Origin: Pseudoscleropodium purum
Taxonomy: Eukaryota; Streptophyta; Bryopsida; Hypnales; Brachytheciaceae
Direction of reading: 5' to 3'
DNA length: 64,000 bases
Assembly: GCA_963969395.1 (NCBI GenBank)
Contig: OZ017797.1
Coordinates: 40,920,001 to 40,984,000, forward strand
The notes below the pieces were generated by a model. It saw only the letters and a list, made by a program, of their open reading frames with translations, was not told the origin of the DNA and searched no databases. Every line of letters begins with the position of its first letter. Position 1 is the stretch's first letter. The position numbers and the translations under genes were made by a program. This document shows, in pieces, positions 1 through 11,991 of this stretch.

Positions 1-66
1 CACATTGAGGATAGTTGGCATTGTTTGCTGCAAATAGGTGTAGTTGCAAGGCAAAAAATGTCCTAT

Positions 67-270
67 CACTAGAAGAAACCCATGTTTAAGTTGACGATCT
101 AATCTAACAAGCTATGTTTTTATGTCAATAATTACGCTTACTGTAATATAAAGATGTTACAATGAGCATAATTGTTGACATAAAAACACAACTTGTTACA
201 TTAGATGTTTAGAAAAATCCGTCAACTTAGACATGAAAAAATCCAAAAAAACATAGGCTCCTTCTAGTGT
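67..270. repeat. Short inverted-repeat element (MITE-like)
   Basis: The left arm (67-128) starts CACTAGAAGAAACCCATG and ends in TATGTCAA. It is matched in inverse orientation by the right arm (175-270), which starts TTGACATAAAAACA and ends CTTCTAGTG. The arms stay alignable over about 60 bases with gaps, and the spacer is about 46 bases. This is the structure of a small non-autonomous DNA element or fold-back. The ends begin CACTA, but no transposase or target duplication was identified, so superfamily is open. Confidence 0.6.
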
Positions 271-479
271 ATGTGGGGCTTGAAGCCCCCTCTTCATATT
301 GAGGCATAATGTAAAGTGTCTCTATACTATATAATAGAAAGGTTCTTCAAAGCCATTGACATCACTTTCTTATACAGATTTGTATGTTACTCACATACGC
401 ATGTCCATGTAATTGGATCATTCATGTTATCCAATATCTTGTCTACATTTTGCCTAATAAACATTGTTAACATTAAATG

Positions 480-900
480 GTGTCCAAACAATAAATCATA
501 AGGTGAAAAAGGAGCCAACAAAACTTGTTTACTGAACCGATAGCCTATTACTATCCATGGTAGTTGTTAGTTCCAATCTCTATAATACTCCTACTTCAAG
601 CTATATTTCCAAAGTTTGCTCTTGATACTTTGTACCATGCGGTCTATCAATCCATTTGCTTCAAGGTGATCTCTTGAATCAATGCGGTGATCGATCATCA
701 CTTCTTAACACACGGCTTGAATTTCACCAAGAAACTCATGTCTTTGGTTGGTTAATACGTCTGTTGGAACTCTAAAGCAACTCAAAATATGATCCAAAAA
801 TGAATAAGTTGCCCCTTCATTGAACTTGTCAACAACTCAATCCACTTTGAAAAATGTTCAATCATCATCAACACTACTTATTATATTGTAGTGCCACCAA
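480..900 (-). pseudogene. Integrase core fragment of the gypsy element
   Basis: Minus-strand translation, ignoring stops, gives pieces such as IEHFSKWIELL followed by DHLEANGLIDRMVQ. These are the typical stretches of a retroviral-type integrase core around the second acidic residue and the catalytic glutamate region. Several in-frame stops show it is non-functional. It continues the zinc-binding fragment at 1087-1362 in the expected direction. Confidence 0.7.
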
Positions 901-1086
901 CAATGATCTTGCAAAATTCAAACTCCACCTATAGCTAAATCCCATGATTGGAAACAGTTTTAAATCGTTTCCATCACAAGGCTTTAAATGATGCTCACAC
1001 TCTATTACACATCATGCATCAAATCACTACTTGTTTGACTTGCATTTGCATACCTCACCAATAGTGAATCTATAGCAAACTCTGAG

Positions 1087-1362
1087 TTATTCACTAGTAT
1101 CAAAGTTCTCCAAGTCCTTGTATACATGCATGATTAAATTCACTCTCTCATTAGGCCTTGGTACCACCTTCTTGTTGCCACATGGCCAAACTCGAAGCAA
1201 ATGAGCCCCCTTCCACACAAACCTCTTCGCTCGTTGAAGAATCCGATCTTTATTCTTGGATGACGCCATAGTCGCCAATTTGCCATGCTTTAAGTATTTC
1301 ATAACCTCCACATCATCAAAAATATCCTTGGACCCCTCCAGACTCTTTACCACCATTTGCAT
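1087..1362 (-). pseudogene. Integrase N-terminal (zinc-binding) region of the gypsy element
   Basis: A 91-residue open stretch contains RAKRFVWKGAHLLRV and VNLIMHVYKDLENF. This matches the part of plant gypsy integrases just before and at the start of the HHCC zinc-binding domain; the family usually has a glycine-histidine-phenylalanine motif where this copy reads ENF. It is a fragment of the larger element, not a gene. Confidence 0.65.
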
Positions 1363-1569
1363 CCATCGTGGCTATAATGACTTCCTCAATAATGTTTCTA
1401 GTCATTGCCTATAAACTTAAATAGGTGGCAAAATGCCAACCTCATAACAAATTTTCTCCCTCTTCCACATGCCATTGGGCCTTTATAAACGCCAATTGGC
1501 TAAGACTTGAATTGTGGCTCAAACCGTCAACATCTATGTTCACCAAATCGACACGGTGCATAATTTTAA

Positions 1570-2490
1570 CCCCTAAAGGACCAGGTTGTGTTTTTTGGCT
1601 ACATAGAAATTTTGGACAAGTGCATGTGACTAGAAATTTTCATATTTTGGGCTCAAATTTTGATAAAAGGTGGAAACAAAGAATATCCTTCACATGCACT
1701 AAATTTCATGACATTTAGAAATATGAATCAAAAGTTATAGCCTAATATGATATTTTTTTTCATAACTAGGTAGTTTAGGCAAATAAGGAAAAATTGCTTT
1801 TTTCAAAACAAAAAATTTGAAATTGGTTTTCTAGAATGATATATATATAAAAAGCTTTTAATAATTCCATTTTGATCAATGAGTCAAAAGTTATGAGGAT
1901 TTTTTGTTTGTGGGCAATTATAGACTCCCTATTCTAAAATAAATTTTGAAATCCTTCATCTTATTTTATTTTCAATATTTTTGAAAAAATAAAATCATTG
2001 AATGTAGATTGTTTATTACAACATTCCAACAATTGAAAATGGCATTTTATAATTCCATAATTCCATTTTTAATAATTTAGTATTTTGAATCATTCTCTAC
2101 TACTATTTAATTACTATTTTTTTTCCTATATGTTGTTTAATTCCAAATGATCTGAAAATTTTCAAGCATGTAATCAACTTATCTAAAAATAAATAAATAA
2201 AATCACCATCATTTTGGTCATTTCTTCATGGAAAAGTGAGCTTGTGAAGTGCATTTGCCTTTTTTTTTTGCAAGGCCCAAAAAATAATTTAAATGAATTT
2301 AAATGCTAATATCTTGCAATCCAAATAGTGGAAATTTTTGAAATTCTTATTACATATTTTCAAGTCAATATACTACAGGATCCTATGGTTACATATGTTT
2401 AAAAAAGTTTTTTTCAAAAATTTTGTATTTGTACTAAAATGGCAATTTTTGAGTGTTTTTGGTGAAAACATAGTCACAAAATTTTAGGGG
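1570..2490. mobile_element. TTAA-flanked non-autonomous DNA element (copy A)
   Basis: A 921-base AT-rich segment starts CCCCTAAAGGACCA and ends in the inverse TTTTAGGGG. Both sides are flanked by TTAA (1566-1569 and 2491-2494). Exact TTAA target duplications are the signature of piggyBac-type transposons. There is no transposase open frame, so this would be a non-autonomous (MITE-like) copy. It sits inside the gypsy remnant, between its integrase and RNase H parts, and is therefore younger. A related, inverted copy lies at about 31600-32541 and shares long internal stretches. Confidence 0.65.
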
Positions 2491-2700
2491 TTAAAGTCAT
2501 ACTCCATTAGTATTAGAGCCTATTGTCCAAGCTTGCTTGTGAGTTTGTTAGACTCCATTGTCCACTTCAATGATTGGTGGTCTATAACCAATAGAATTTT
2601 TTTGCCATATAAATAACAATAAGAATGAATAATTGCCCAAATCACTGCTAAACAACATCCTTCATACAAGCTATATTCATTAAAAAAATTTGGGCCCTTA

Positions 2701-2966
2701 AGAGGGTTGTAAGTTCCTAAATTGCAAGAACAGTCCTACAAAGGGCCGTGGCAACTCATTGATGTGGCACAACGACTGCCATGTCCAAAAAAAATAATTT
2801 TTTTTTCAAAAAAATATGAAACTTTTTTTTTCAATTTTTTTTCATTTCAGGATTAATTAATTTCAAATTTTTTTGGGTTGAGAACAGCCGTTCCTCAAAA
2901 ACTACAAGGGGGAAGTTCACGACACACCTACTTGAAACGGCCCTTTCAAGGGCTCATAAATCCTCT
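2701..2966. repeat. Short TIR element (AGAGGG family), copy 1
   Basis: The segment begins AGAGGGTTGTAAGTTCC and ends GGGCTCATAAATCCTCT, giving imperfect terminal inverted repeats of about 17 bases. The middle holds a short inverted motif (GATGTGGCAC with a nearby TGCCATGTC) seen again at 31233-31500 and 35426-35679. Poly-A and poly-T runs fill the rest. It has no coding capacity and lies in the gypsy remnant. Confidence 0.5.
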
Positions 2967-3399
2967 AATGTTGCCTTTGCATTGTTATTGGAGTGACTAG
3001 TATAAGCTACCACAAACTCTTTGCCATCATCGTCTTCTAAGTTAATACCACATCAATCTCCAATGAGCTCCTATCTGTATGCAATTGATATGTTCTGTTG
3101 AAGATTATGTACATATTAGTGTAGACCATGTACATTCAGCCCTAGGAATAGCATTAGACACTTAGTTAGTATTAAAGTCCATTGGGTATTGCTTGTAGTC
3201 AAAGGTAGCCCATTGTGGTTGGTTATCCCACAAGGTTTGTGGATAACTAGGAAAAGCTTGTACCTTAAGTTTATCCCTCTCATGTGGCTTGGTATCTTCG
3301 TACCATCTAAGTAAAACCTTTTCTTCCATATACCACTTTGTAATCTCAATATGTTCTACCAAAAATTGTCCTCTACTTTAATGGTATTGATGATAAACA

Positions 3400-3843
3400 C
3401 TCCTTCAATTACTTGAAGGTGGCCTCTTACTCATCTTCCCACATCCAAAGTTGGGCATTCGTTGTCAACATGATCAATGGCTTTGTGATGGCACTAAACG
3501 TCTTTATAAATTTCAAGTAGTAATTGTACAATCCAAAAAATGCCTACAATCTACTCACATCCTATGGCCTTGGAATAGAAATCATCACCTCCACTTTGCT
3601 AGCTACCACATCCAATCCACCATGATATATCATATGGCCCAAATACTCCATATAGTCATAATAAAACTTACATTTTCTCGGATGTAGTTTTAACCCGTGA
3701 AGTCTAAGCCTAACAAAAACCTCCTTCAAGTGAGTTCTATGTTGTTTTTTATCCACGGTATAGACAATAATGTCATCAATGTAGCATTTCACAAAATCCA
3801 AAAAATATGCAATCCATAAATCTTTGAAACTCAATAGGTACAT
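3400..3843 (-). pseudogene. Reverse transcriptase catalytic part and RNase H connection (gypsy)
   Basis: The stretch from 3843 to 3562 encodes KCYIDDIIVY, carrying the YxDD active-site motif of reverse transcriptases. It continues with HLKEVFVRLRLHGLKLHPRK and EYLGHMIYHGGL, both classic gypsy RT segments. From about 3560 down to 3400 it runs on, with stops, into AFFGLYNYYLKFIK and ITKPLIMLT, the conserved RT-to-RNase H connection. The catalytic motif survives but stops make the copy inactive. Confidence 0.85.
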
Positions 3844-3846
3844 TTT

Positions 3847-4032
3847 TCAAAACAAATGGAAGGATCCCCCATTAATAAAGTGAATTCTTTCCATCCTCAT
3901 CAATTCTCCTAAATGTTGTCTTTGCTTATCACCTTCTTGAATACCAAGTTGGTGATATCTTGATTGGAGATCCAAAGTACTAAATACATTAGCATGGTCA
4001 ATGGCAACAAAATTCTCCTCTAGTGTTTGCAT
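3847..4032 (-). pseudogene. Reverse transcriptase N-terminal fragment (gypsy)
   Basis: The translation contains HANVFSTLDLQSRYHQLGI, the conserved FSxLDLxSGYHQ block that holds the first catalytic aspartate of gypsy reverse transcriptases. It is separated from the YIDD part (3562-3843) by a frame break, and the bases encoding the usual FGLxNAPxxFQ block between them are degenerate. Confidence 0.75.
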
Positions 4033-4157
4033 TGCATAACAAACTGACTTGTAAATTTATTAATTCTACACTAGTCCTCGCACATCCATTTCTTAGTCTA
4101 ATTATTCAAAATGTCCGTTGTGGTTGGCATAACCATTGCTATTGGATACTCACAATC

Positions 4158-4427
4158 TCATGGTGCTAACTCTAACAATCCAGCCTCCAACAATTCCTTA
4201 GTCCAAGCTTGAATCATCTTGTGCTCTATCTCACTATACTTGTACAATTTGCAATAAACTAGTGTATAGTCTGTCAAGTTTATATGTACCTCTTGTCCCT
4301 CCAATACTCCCAAATCCTTAAGACTACAAATAATACAATCAACATAAATCTTGAGGAACTCTTGCTCCCCTTTCACCTTTACTTCATCTTTTAGGCTTAC
4401 CAATAATTTCCAAGTTTTCTTGGTCAC
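4158..4427 (-). pseudogene. Protease-RT linker fragment (gypsy)
   Basis: An 89-residue open stretch ends with KMIQAWTKELLEAGLLELAP, matching the linker just before the RT fingers in plant gypsy elements. Its position directly upstream of the RT fragments on the same strand supports this. Confidence 0.6.
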
Positions 4428-5500
4428 CGCTTCCTTCCAATCTTCCTTTGAAGCAAGTTTTTCCCCCTTTGATTTTTATTGCATACCACTTAGAGCAGAT
4501 TCTTCTTACTCCACACTAGCCATATATATTGCTCTTCAACTTGGTTCAAACGCCATAGTTCTTCTATTTGACCTAATATGTATTCTTTAAAAAATAACTT
4601 CTCCACATGTTCCTCTAATTCAAATTTGGGTTTGGGCAATTGCTACCAACTAGGTCAATTTGTCCTTGGAATTGTGAAAAATGTAGTATCCTTTCATATA
4701 TCCTATGGGTGAGTTGTAAAAGCTTCTTTGCACCCAACCACCAAGTTTGGACCACCAAAACTTGATGGTTTCATGGCCCCTTGTAACACATAAAATCCCA
4801 AATGGCGTATTAGTATTCAAGCTATATGCTTTTATTCGGCCACCACAAGCAAAATAATCCATGAAAGGTTATTTAAATCCATAGCTTTGCTAATAAGATA
4901 TCACTTCTTGAACTCAATAATGCCTATTGCTTTGGTAATATCCATTTGATATCCTATGGCCCAATCTCACTCATCAACATTGGGCTCAACTATTTCTTTA
5001 ATACGAGAATTCCACACTAAACTAGGACCATTGTTCTTGAATGCATAGGACCATGAAAAATTCACAAATGTGGGCAAAGCCCTATGTGACTCATCCTTGC
5101 AGTTAACTACCACCACTAGTGCTTGATCATCGTGATAAACATGCCTTCGTGATGGGTGATGATCTAAAATATCCTTCACATATACATCAGATTTTTGAAT
5201 GCATCCAACTACCATATGTAACAATTCTATCAATGCCAAATTGGCCCACCTAAGGCGTCAACTATGAGCTCATGAAGTCACTATTGTCACATCCAATAAA
5301 ATGGGAATTCTAAGAATTCTATAAATTATACAGTGAATGCTCTCAATTGTATGTGAAGTACTTACCACAAGCATGTTTTCAATAATATAACTTAGTGGAT
5401 GCCATTGAGAAGTCTGGCTGTACCTCATCACCTTCACTATATCATAAAATCTTGGAGAACAAACATCCTTCAAGCCATTTTGCTTACCAACCATGGACAT

Positions 5501-7440
5501 ACTTAGGCATGGCTATCCCGCAATAATAAAATCTACTTGTCCTAGTCAAATAATATTTTCTTGAAAAATAAGTGAGAAATATCGCTTGGTAGTGCAAAAA
5601 TGTAGTGATGATGGTAATGGTGCTCAATAATGATGGAAAAGTTTGGTGCAAATGCCACATATGGTGCTTGGCTACTTGTCATGCCATATTATCATTGTCC
5701 ACATATGTATAACCCCTTACTTTCAAACCTACCTGCAATACCGCTACCAATACTACCAACAATTCCACAAGTGTGATACCTTTTTGAAAAAAATGAAGAA
5801 TTTTCAAGTAATTGCAAGACTACAAAACCAAAATCATCTTCAATTCACATAAGTGAAAATGAACCACTTTGGATGGAAAAATGATTTTTTTGTCACGGCA
5901 AAGACAAAAGCCATGTCATACTATGGTAATGTCAATACTTTTATTAGTCTCTAGAATATCAATTATACACAAAAATGTGCAAAGAGTAGTTGATATTGTG
6001 TAGCTGTGGTTGGAGGATGTAATTCATACTAGCAATGCAACTTTGTTTGCCATTACAAATAAAGAATTTTAAATATTTAAACTTGAGTCCATTACAAGAT
6101 GAAGTTATGATCCATTTTGTTTTACAACACTCTCCACTCCATCTTTGCCTTGAATGATAACTTCTTTCATGTTGTTTATTTGTTCATTGTGTGGGTGTAA
6201 AACACACAAGTCCTATTACAATGTCTATGGGTAAAATTTTCCTTTGGCTTTGTTTGATTGTTCATTAGAAAGGGTGGCCTCATTTTGTATATGACAACAA
6301 GAATGTATTAGGGATTTGCATGCATGACAAACAATTGGGCTTCAAACACAAGTTAAAAATGACCACTAGGTATGGCTATGGGTTTAGGGTTGATAAAATA
6401 AAAATAACTAAAAGCAAAATGTTTATCATTCATCTATTTTTTGTGTGAAACTTCAATAATAGTATAAAACTAGAGGAAACTTTTGAAGTTGAGATTCTCT
6501 ACTCATGTTTCTAAAGATAAAATGACATTGAAAAATGAATAATACTATGATGTTCAACATTGTAATATATATATATTTATTATAATGAAAATTTCTTATT
6601 TCTTATTTATATTTTATATCAATACAAATTTCTTTTACACTTTCTTAAAATATTTAGGATAATTTCCGGTTTACATAAAAATCTGGATTTTTACTAACTT
6701 CTAAAAGACATTTCATTTCATTTCTGAAAAATAAAATAAAAAATAGTTCATTGTTTTATAAAATAGCTAAAAAAATAGAGGATTCAAATTGATGGATTTT
6801 GAAGTCCTACTCACAACTATAGGCTTGTCATTTTTGAGTATAGCCTTAATATGCCCAAAGAGCCTAAAAGTGATTGATGAATGGTCAAGAATAGTTAATT
6901 TTATCTTAAAAAAAGAAGAATATGATGCATTTTTCTTTAAGACTTCTTTGAAGCATTTGGTGGTGGAAAGTGCCCCAATAAAGATGTATATAATTTTCTA
7001 CATAGAAGATGCTAAATCCATGAATCACAAAAGGTGCCTTTTTAGTGTATTTGGCAATTCTCACCTCCTCACTATTAATCTACATTTTAGCCATTAAAAT
7101 ATTCCTCTTCAAATTTGAGTTCATCCAATGGAATGAAGCCAACTAAATCTAGTCTCTACTCCAATTTGATTTTTTGAAACGTTCCTTACATTCAATAGTT
7201 TATTTCCATTTCAACTTTGAGCTTGAGTTTCTAGCTATAGAATGATATGGAAATTTGGTTTACACCATGGTGTTTTACACACTATAGTAAGTTGCTATGG
7301 TGACATTTTTTGCTTTTGTGAGTTTGTTTTGTATTTGATACAAATTGTTATCACCTTTTTCTTCAAAAATTCATGAACAAATCTGAACTTTGAATGATTT
7401 GCAGAAGCCATGCGACTTCATCTCTGAAAATTAAAACTAA
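5501..7440. other. AT-rich intergenic DNA, no gene seen
   Basis: The sequence is AT-rich and poorly structured. A 102-codon plus-strand open frame at 6789-7097 has no recognisable motif and the same base composition as its surroundings, so I do not call it a gene. The AT-rich character stops sharply near 7450, where the leader of the next gene begins. Confidence 0.5.
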
Positions 7441-7449
7441 ATTTTCTTT

Positions 7450-8108
7450 CCAGTTTCGTTGCAAAATGGACCATGAAGATGGAAGGATACTAAGACTGAT
7501 CACCTAGTCCTAGGCTCCGTCCTTTCAGGAGGTTAACTTACTTCCTCGAGCTCCAGTGAGCCCTTCTGTGTGTGCCCATCTTGCGATCTTTCGTTCTTTC
7601 TTTCTTTCGTGTCAGCGTTGAGGCCGAGCGCGTGTTTGTGCACCCAGCCCGAAGCAGGAGAGGGAGCCTTGGTGTCGTGCAGAGGAGTTCCCCGTCTGTC
7701 TGTCTGCCAGATTCCGCGCCCCGTTCCGTTCCCGTAGAGTTCCTTCCCGACGGGCGCTTCCGGTTTCGCCGACCCGAGCTGCAGCGGATTCGCCACTCCC
7801 GACCGGGTCAGGCCTCGACGCGAATTCCGACCATGGTGCGGAGCAGGGTTGGGCAGGGGTCTCTCGTTGCTCGGATTTGACTGGACGACCACCGATTTAC
7901 GTGCAGGCTCGAGCTCGGGTGGGCGAGGCTGGGAGGAGGGAGGGCTGCAGGGGAAGGTTTCGTTAGGGTTTCCAGGCCAAACCGATCACCGTGCATAAGC
8001 GGCCGCACAAGGAAGTGCATGCTTGCGTGCGAGCCGGGATTGGGCAGGATCTAGTCCGTGGAGGGCGGGAGGGACGGCGAGAGGAGTGCGTCGGGTGGAT
8101 CGCCCATT
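7450..8108 (+). promoter_or_regulatory. GC-rich promoter/5' leader of the DUF212 gene, with a telo-box
   Basis: Composition changes abruptly from AT-rich repeats to GC-rich, CpG-containing DNA, as at many plant gene starts. TTAGGGTTT at 7963-7971 is the reverse complement of the plant telo-box (AAACCCTAA). A pyrimidine-rich CTTTCTTTCTTTC run lies near 7590-7606. The transcription start cannot be placed from sequence alone. Overlapping open frames here on both strands look like by-products of high GC. Confidence 0.45.
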
Positions 8109-10684
8109 ATGAGGATGGAGCGGATGTTGGCTGGGGATGTGGCCGTGACCTCGGGGGAGGTGGCGGCGAATTTGGTGAATGCTCAGTACGACGGCATCAC
8201 CAACTTCCCCATCGTGGCCGCGTTTCTCTCGTTTTTTGTGGCGCAGTCGCTCAAAGTGTTGACCACCTGGTATTTTCGCTTGCGCCACTTTCTCGCACCT
8301 CCACCCGACCTGTCGTCCCTGTCTCGTGTCGCTTGCACTACATCCGAGCCCCCTGCAACACTGCAGTTGTATGCGTCTCTCTTTTTCCCTCTAGCATGGC
8401 CTTCCTCCTCGCATTGGTTAGTTAGGGTTCAAATTCTCAGTTCTGAATAGATAGATGGGCAGGCCACGACGATTTGTATGTGTACTTGGCTGATTTCCCC
8501 ATCGGCATATATTTTCCTAGCTGCTGTCGGTGTCACTTATCTCTTTGACCTATTGAATTAGGGTTTGGTTGCTATTCTTGAACCCTCGTATTAGAGCATG
8601 TTCTGTTAGCGTAGAAGATGCTTCCCGCATCTATTCCTCCACTTCCTTCCATTTCAACTCAAATCCAGGGTTAAATTCTCGTTCTCGGTATCCTATCGGA
8701 CTGAATACATTCAAAGAATTTCCTCTCATATGAGCATGAGTTGGCCCTATTAGAAGTGTAACCCGTAGCATTCCTTACACTTGTGCATGGTGGCATTGTT
8801 CTTTTAGGTTACAATGGAGTGAATGCGTTTTAAATTTGGAATCTTGTGTTTAAAATCAGGATGCTAATACATGAATGTAGATAGGCTATTCATTTGTAGC
8901 ACTAGCTTCATTTGTAAATCTAATCAGTTGTCAGCAGACTGGGTTTTCCTTTTAGCACGTGGACCTTACAGCGTGGTATATTTTCAAAGTGTGCTTGCGA
9001 TGTCCCTAGTCGGTTCTTCATTGTTTCTAGAATCTTGTGAACACCTGCTCTGAACTTGAAGAATTTCCTTAGAGTGATGACCATGCCCGTAATATTGTTG
9101 AGAGAATCACTGGGATGTGGTGTTTTGAAAGATGTGTAAGCTCAATATTGTCACTTTTTTCTCGTTTTTTAGACTAAGGTGTTCTCTCAAAACTTTCGTG
9201 GAATTTGTAAAAAGTATTCTTCTTAGAACCTCTTCCATATATCTAATTGAATGGGCATGTTGCATCTTACACAAGGAATTTCTTTTTACTTACAAATCTA
9301 CCTTAGGGGTAGTTGAGCAGGTATAAGGAGAACAGATGGGATGTGAAGCGCTTGTATGGATCAGGCGGCATGCCTTCTTCTCATTCTGCCACGGTTACGG
9401 GACTCGCATGCGCTATTGGCCTTCGTGAGGGCCTTGGTGGACCGCTTTTTGCTATTGCCTTTGTGCTGGCCTGCATTGTACGTATTCCTATCTTTGATTA
9501 GCACTGTCACTGAATATCTGAGCTGAGTAGTACCCTTCAAGCGAGAGTGTACAGATCTGAAAAACTTCAATCAATTTATTTGATGCTCTACATGTTCTTT
9601 TGGAGTACTGTACGAATTCGCACCATTTATTTGATGGCAAATCAGTAAAAAATATGGAGCGAATTATGCTTCATATGGCACATTATGCTTACATGGAACA
9701 AATATCAGAGTTTACTATGTATGAGCAATGAGTTGATCATAGGGTTGTAGTATGCGTTTCTTAACTACTTTTCTCTGTTTCAGGTTATGTATGATGCATC
9801 AGGTGTTAGATTGCAAGCTGGTCGACAGGCTGAAGTGGGTGCTTGTCTTTTTTCTTTATGATTTTATTGCAATTAAAATAGTTGTGTAGCATTAAACAGC
9901 CGAGCTGTCTCAATTCCTAGTCATTGTCCTCAGTTTCAGATTTTTTGATTACCAGAATTTCTGGATCAACATCTTGAAATTAACACCGACTATGTGGAGA
10001 TGCCCGACATTTAGAAAGCATTCTGGGTGCACTGTTTGTTTCTCTTTTAGGCAATCTTATGACTTAGAATGCTCGTGTGCTCAGATGGAGCTTAGTTTTG
10101 TCTAGCAGAGAATTGCATCCAAGTGGAAATGGATGCTGCTTAGTGTTGTCTAAGTTATGAGGTCTGCTTTTACAAATTGATCGTTCTGAACCTTATTGGG
10201 ACTCATGATTGACTTCTCCATAAATTTGACCATATTGCAGGTGCTGAATCAAATTGTTTTTGAGCTCCCTCCTGAGCACCCTCTCTCTGACTCAAGACCT
10301 CTTAAAGAGTTTCTTGGGCATACCCCTCCACAGGTATGGCGTGCTTGGATTTAAATCGAAAAGACTTGTCCTTATTATTGGAATTTCTGTTTACCTCAGA
10401 TCTTGTTGCTGATTGATTTCGAGAAGTACAATGTAGGCACTGTTCGAAATTGATATTTCTTATGTTACTATTGCTGAATTTTGAGCTGCAGTAATTTGTT
10501 GAAACGCTTAGCCTTAATGTTTGTTTGAAACTGGAGCATGTAGGCTTGCACACTTAGCTCTGTTTGTTTGTTTGTTACATATGTAGAACTTTTTGTTGGT
10601 TCTCAGGTTGCTGCGGGGGCTATGCTTGGATGCTTGATTGCTTACACGCTACACCTACTTTCACTAGTAGGACCCTCAACCTAG
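8109..10684 (+). CDS. DUF212 acid phosphatase/vanadium haloperoxidase-related membrane protein
   Basis: Five exons: 8109-8269, 9321-9477, 9784-9834, 10241-10333 and 10607-10684. All junctions are GT-AG and in phase, giving 179 residues. The protein belongs to the DUF212 family (plant 'acid phosphatase/vanadium-dependent haloperoxidase-related', YuiD in bacteria). Its hallmark GGMPSSHSATVTGLA is at residues 69-83, followed by VMYDASGVRLQAGRQAEVLN and, near the C-terminus, GHTPPQVAAGAMLGCLIAY. Hydrophobic segments around residues 29-50, 77-106 and 158-178 suggest an integral membrane protein of plastid or endomembranes. The GTG at 8058 opens the frame, but the ATG at 8109 is the first methionine and fits the family start. 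The related PAP2 superfamily uses the serine-histidine block for phosphate chemistry; activity of DUF212 proteins is not well established. The gene looks intact. Confidence 0.93.
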
Positions 10685-11990
10685 CTCCCTCTGTAGATAG
10701 TCATAGGATTGTTGGAATATTCTTTGTGTTGATGTGAGTAAGCTCTAGTATATATGTTGCATTAGTAATTTACCTAGTTTTTAGAGGTGCCGCCTTTCTC
10801 GTCAATGCAGTAGGAAACGCCAGTCAAATGTCACCGTATAGTTGCAAATAACCCAGGCTATTTTTAAATTGTGAAAAATATGCGTGGATTCTGTACATTC
10901 TGGTCAAGAATCGAGAATATTTTAATGGGTTTGTTGCTTGCTGTTTTTCTTCTGGCCGTGACCGGGCATTCTGAAATATAAATATGCGTTTACTTTGAAT
11001 GGTTGTGAGCTCAATTGTTCCCTTCATTGAGTATTGGAGATCGGATTAAATTTTTTACCGTACTGCTATATTGTGAACGAGTACAGACTTATCTGAAAAG
11101 GCGGGCTATGTTTTCAAGACCAGTCTTTCATCAAATAGTCACGCGTGCTTTAGATACCGCAAATGGTCAGATAGAAGCACGTGTACATGTCGTTTGTGGT
11201 TCTTCGAGAAGCCTGGACGATCGTCACGATCTTTGGAACTCCTGCACAATGTACTGCATATGCAAGAATCGGACCTATCCAGGCCTCTGTTGAATTCCGT
11301 ATATTGGGTGTCGTCAATATTAGATTTTAGGGTTTGAGGGAATTGTCCTGCTTTCACAACAAGTTTACTTCTGACAAAGTTATCTGGTACTGACAGATTC
11401 TAGCTGGTGGCGGTAAATGAAGATCTACATTCCAAGCGCACTCTAATCTAGAATAAGATTACCTTGATAGGTAACACATTTATGTTGAATTTAGTAACTA
11501 GGTGTGACAATCTACCTGGAAACTTCTGTACTTTCTGAGATCTACAATTTGAAAAGCGAAGTGTCGTGACGAAGTTTGATGTAGGTTATATCGAGCATGA
11601 CTCTGAATGATCCGTGGTACCAACCTATTGCGTTTGAATCAAATCTATCGTAATAGTATCCCTTTATCGACCTGAGCTCGTCAGTGTGCAGCTCAAGTCA
11701 TAATTCTTCTGTTTAGTTCGTGGAAATAGATTTGAAAGCTTGGTGTCGTATTTTATAAACATTACATGGATAGAGGTAGACATCAGGTTTCTTTTTTCAG
11801 GTTTTGAAAATGAGAGAAAAGGTGATACACTTTATGTGACCAGGGTTGTTATGGCAATGGACTTGGTAGATGAGCAGTTCCTGGGTGGCGATGTCTGCTG
11901 CGAGTGGTGCAGCATTAGGCGATTTCTTTCTGACTGAGGGAAACTGTTACCTTTACCATTCACGAAACAGAAAGAAAACAAGATACATTA
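10685..11990. other. 3' flank of the DUF212 gene, no further gene seen
   Basis: This stretch probably includes the 3' untranslated region of the DUF212 gene. Small open frames (for example 11015-11293 and 11740-11937 on the plus strand) show no domain, no splice partners that improve them, and overlap frames on the other strand. The base composition is intermediate and drops to AT-rich at the TTAA element starting at 11992. Confidence 0.4.
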
Positions 11991-11991
11991 A

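Larger units (their letters stand above)
400..5500 (-). mobile_element. Decayed Ty3/gypsy LTR retrotransposon (pol region)
   Basis: Read on the minus strand, pieces of a Ty3/gypsy polyprotein appear in the usual order from high to low coordinates: a pre-RT linker (4158-4427), reverse transcriptase (3562-4032), the RT/RNase H connection (about 3400-3560), an integrase zinc-binding part (1087-1362) and the integrase core (about 480-900). The order RT, RNase H, integrase is that of Ty3/gypsy rather than copia elements. Stops and frame breaks occur throughout, so the copy is dead. I could not define LTRs. Minus-strand open stretches at 4650-5500 lie where gag/protease would be expected but are not recognisable. 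The copy is further split by insertions at 1570-2490 and 2701-2966. Confidence 0.8.

Noticed and set aside
7533..8020. Open frames of 70-119 codons on both strands
   Set aside because: Same reason: GC-rich leader of the DUF212 gene; no motif and mutual overlap.
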